Below, piece after piece: positions 62,565 through 64,000 of a stretch of DNA of 64,000 nucleotides. The notes under the pieces were generated by a model. It was given only the letters and a program-made list of their open reading frames with translations. It had not been told where the DNA came from and did not search any database. Source of the stretch: Marisa cornuarietis. Taxonomy: Eukaryota; Mollusca; Gastropoda; Architaenioglossa; Ampullariidae. The translations under genes were made by a program, and so were the position numbers. Where the stretch lies: contig SMMW01000555.1 of assembly GCA_004794655.1 (NCBI GenBank), positions 4,931,001 through 4,995,000 of the forward strand. The letters run 5' to 3'. Numbering within the stretch: the first letter of the stretch is position 1; each line of letters begins with the position of its first letter.

Positions 62565-64000
62565 CTGTACAGCGCCGCCGCAGCCACATCGTTTGTCTTG
62601 CCTTTGATCAGCCGACAAAATGGATCAAGACGTCACGGGCGGACGTCACGATGTCACTGACTGATGCACGTTACAGGATTCACGGCCCAGAGTTATTTTC
62701 TGTGTCATTTTAACGGCCTAATTATCATGAGATATCGCCTTGGTTGCGATCTTTTCTTGCCACGCCGTGGAAATATATCAAAGCGTCAATGATTTTTAGT
62801 AGTCAAATGTTGCTATAATTAACTCTCCAGTTAATTCAAAGGTTGACAGTGATTGTTTGGGGAGGTGGGCACCATCGTGTTATTTCTCAAGATTGTCTCC
62901 CCTGAAGATTTGTTTCCTAAAAATGTTAAAAACTGAGAATTAATGAAAAGCGTGTTTGTGCTTCAGTACTTTGTTTTTTAGCTTGAACATTATATTTATA
63001 GAGTTTATTACAAAGGTTAAAGATTTCAGGAGTTACTAGTAATGCTGCGAAATGTTTTAGAATGTTAGATAAACTTGAGAAAATTTAGTCAAAAGTCTGA
63101 TGGGGTTTAATTTTTAAACTATGTTTTTCAGTCGCAAAGCATTATTAAAGTTTATGCAAAATGTTTCTTCTCTATCTCTCTAACACAAAGAAACACTTCT
63201 GTTCTTTAACAACCCAGCACCCCCTCAAGTTTCCTCAAAGGGAGAAAACTTTAACTTTCTTAAAAAAAAGTAATACATCATCATCATTCTCAACAACAAC
63301 AAAAATGACCTTCCCAAAGGTCATTCTTCCTTCACTGCTCTTCTCATCGACACATGGTTCATGGTTGTTATCTCCGAAATAAAAAACGGAGGACAAAACT
63401 TCACTCGGAGATGACGCTAAATCAAGTGTTCTCTCCCCTTCGTTCCATAAATCTCGGCTTTCTGTGGGTTGTGTAAGGAGACAGACCAGTCCGCGGTGAC
63501 CGCAATGTAAGTCTCTTCCATAACCCCCATCCATCAGCAACGAAGCTTCCGACCCTTCTCCTCTTTCGATGCTATTTAGAAAAGCCCATTCACGCCTTTA
63601 GTTGCATGAACGCTTCAGTCTGGGCTGAAAAGCTCCAGGGACCTCATGCATGGTGTCAGATATGGAAGGGGTCTAAGGTCTAAGGTGATGCAAAATATCG
63701 GAAAACAGGATGTGAGAAGGGAACTTTCATTCTCTCTCTCTATCTCTCACAAACACAAACACACACGTAATAAGAGTGAGTGCAGAGAAGACACGTTCTG
63801 CACAATTGTTCATCAAGTAAAACTAATGAAGACGAAGCGCATTTTCCCTCGTTGTATAGCATTATCGTCAAGTTACACTCACATTGGTAACTATCAAAAG
63901 TTCACAGAACAAAATTACCTCACGAGTTCAGGAGTCTAGATTTTGACTACGAAATAAATTGTCTGAATTGAATACGCAAGGAAAGAGCTGCAGGGTGTGC
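62565..64000. other. Right edge, no recognisable gene
   Basis: AT-rich sequence after the CRE array, with a short CT run at 63731-63748. No coding exon is evident. If a plus-strand gene starts near the CRE array, its first exon cannot be picked out here. Confidence 0.5.

Overview
The window is animal nuclear DNA. It has one gene split into many short exons with canonical GT/AG introns, and the rest is microsatellites, degenerate minisatellites, a tRNA-derived SINE and short DNA-transposon remnants. There are no operons, prokaryotic genes, CRISPR arrays or phage. The channel sequence, the repeat types and the intron style fit a lophotrochozoan, most likely a mollusc. That placement is inference.

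The only gene I can support is on the minus strand. It is the N-terminal half of a TRPM-family cation channel of the TRPM1/3/6/7 kind. I rebuilt 17 coding exons by hand, from a candidate start codon at 35093 down to a donor at 579. Their lengths add up to 2406 nt, or 802 codons, every exon phase matches, and no stop interrupts the frame. They encode the N-terminal signature (WIE..F.KREC..FIPS, then CCCGR), the MHR1/MHR2 nucleotide-binding-like core, the MHR3/MHR4 helical repeats and the start of the linker before S1. The transmembrane pore, TRP helix, coiled coil and any C-terminal kinase would lie beyond the left edge.

Layout from left to right. 1-578 is intron. 579-8910 holds thirteen closely spaced exons, with a tRNA-type SINE at 3.15 kb and a repeat pair at 2.47 and 5.6 kb. 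8911-19306 has exons 4, 3 and 2 in larger introns, including a ~1 kb foldback element that ends 36 bp from the exon 3 donor. 19307-34952 is a 15.6-kb first intron rich in tandem repeats. 34953-35093 is the candidate first coding exon in a CpG-rich setting. 35094-64000 has no gene I can support. It holds CpG-rich islands at about 40.2-40.7, 42.0-42.8 and 45.0-45.3 kb with plus-strand donor-like sites, a small TIR element carrying telomere-like repeats at 52.7 kb, several degenerate minisatellites, and at 62.2-62.56 kb a tandem array in which each unit carries a perfect CRE (TGACGTCA), often next to a forkhead-like TAAACAA.

I found no new multi-gene system. The observations most worth a second look are the CRE array, the foldback element beside exon 3, the minisatellite running into the exon 2 acceptor, and a run of four phase-symmetric exons that could be skipped without a frameshift.
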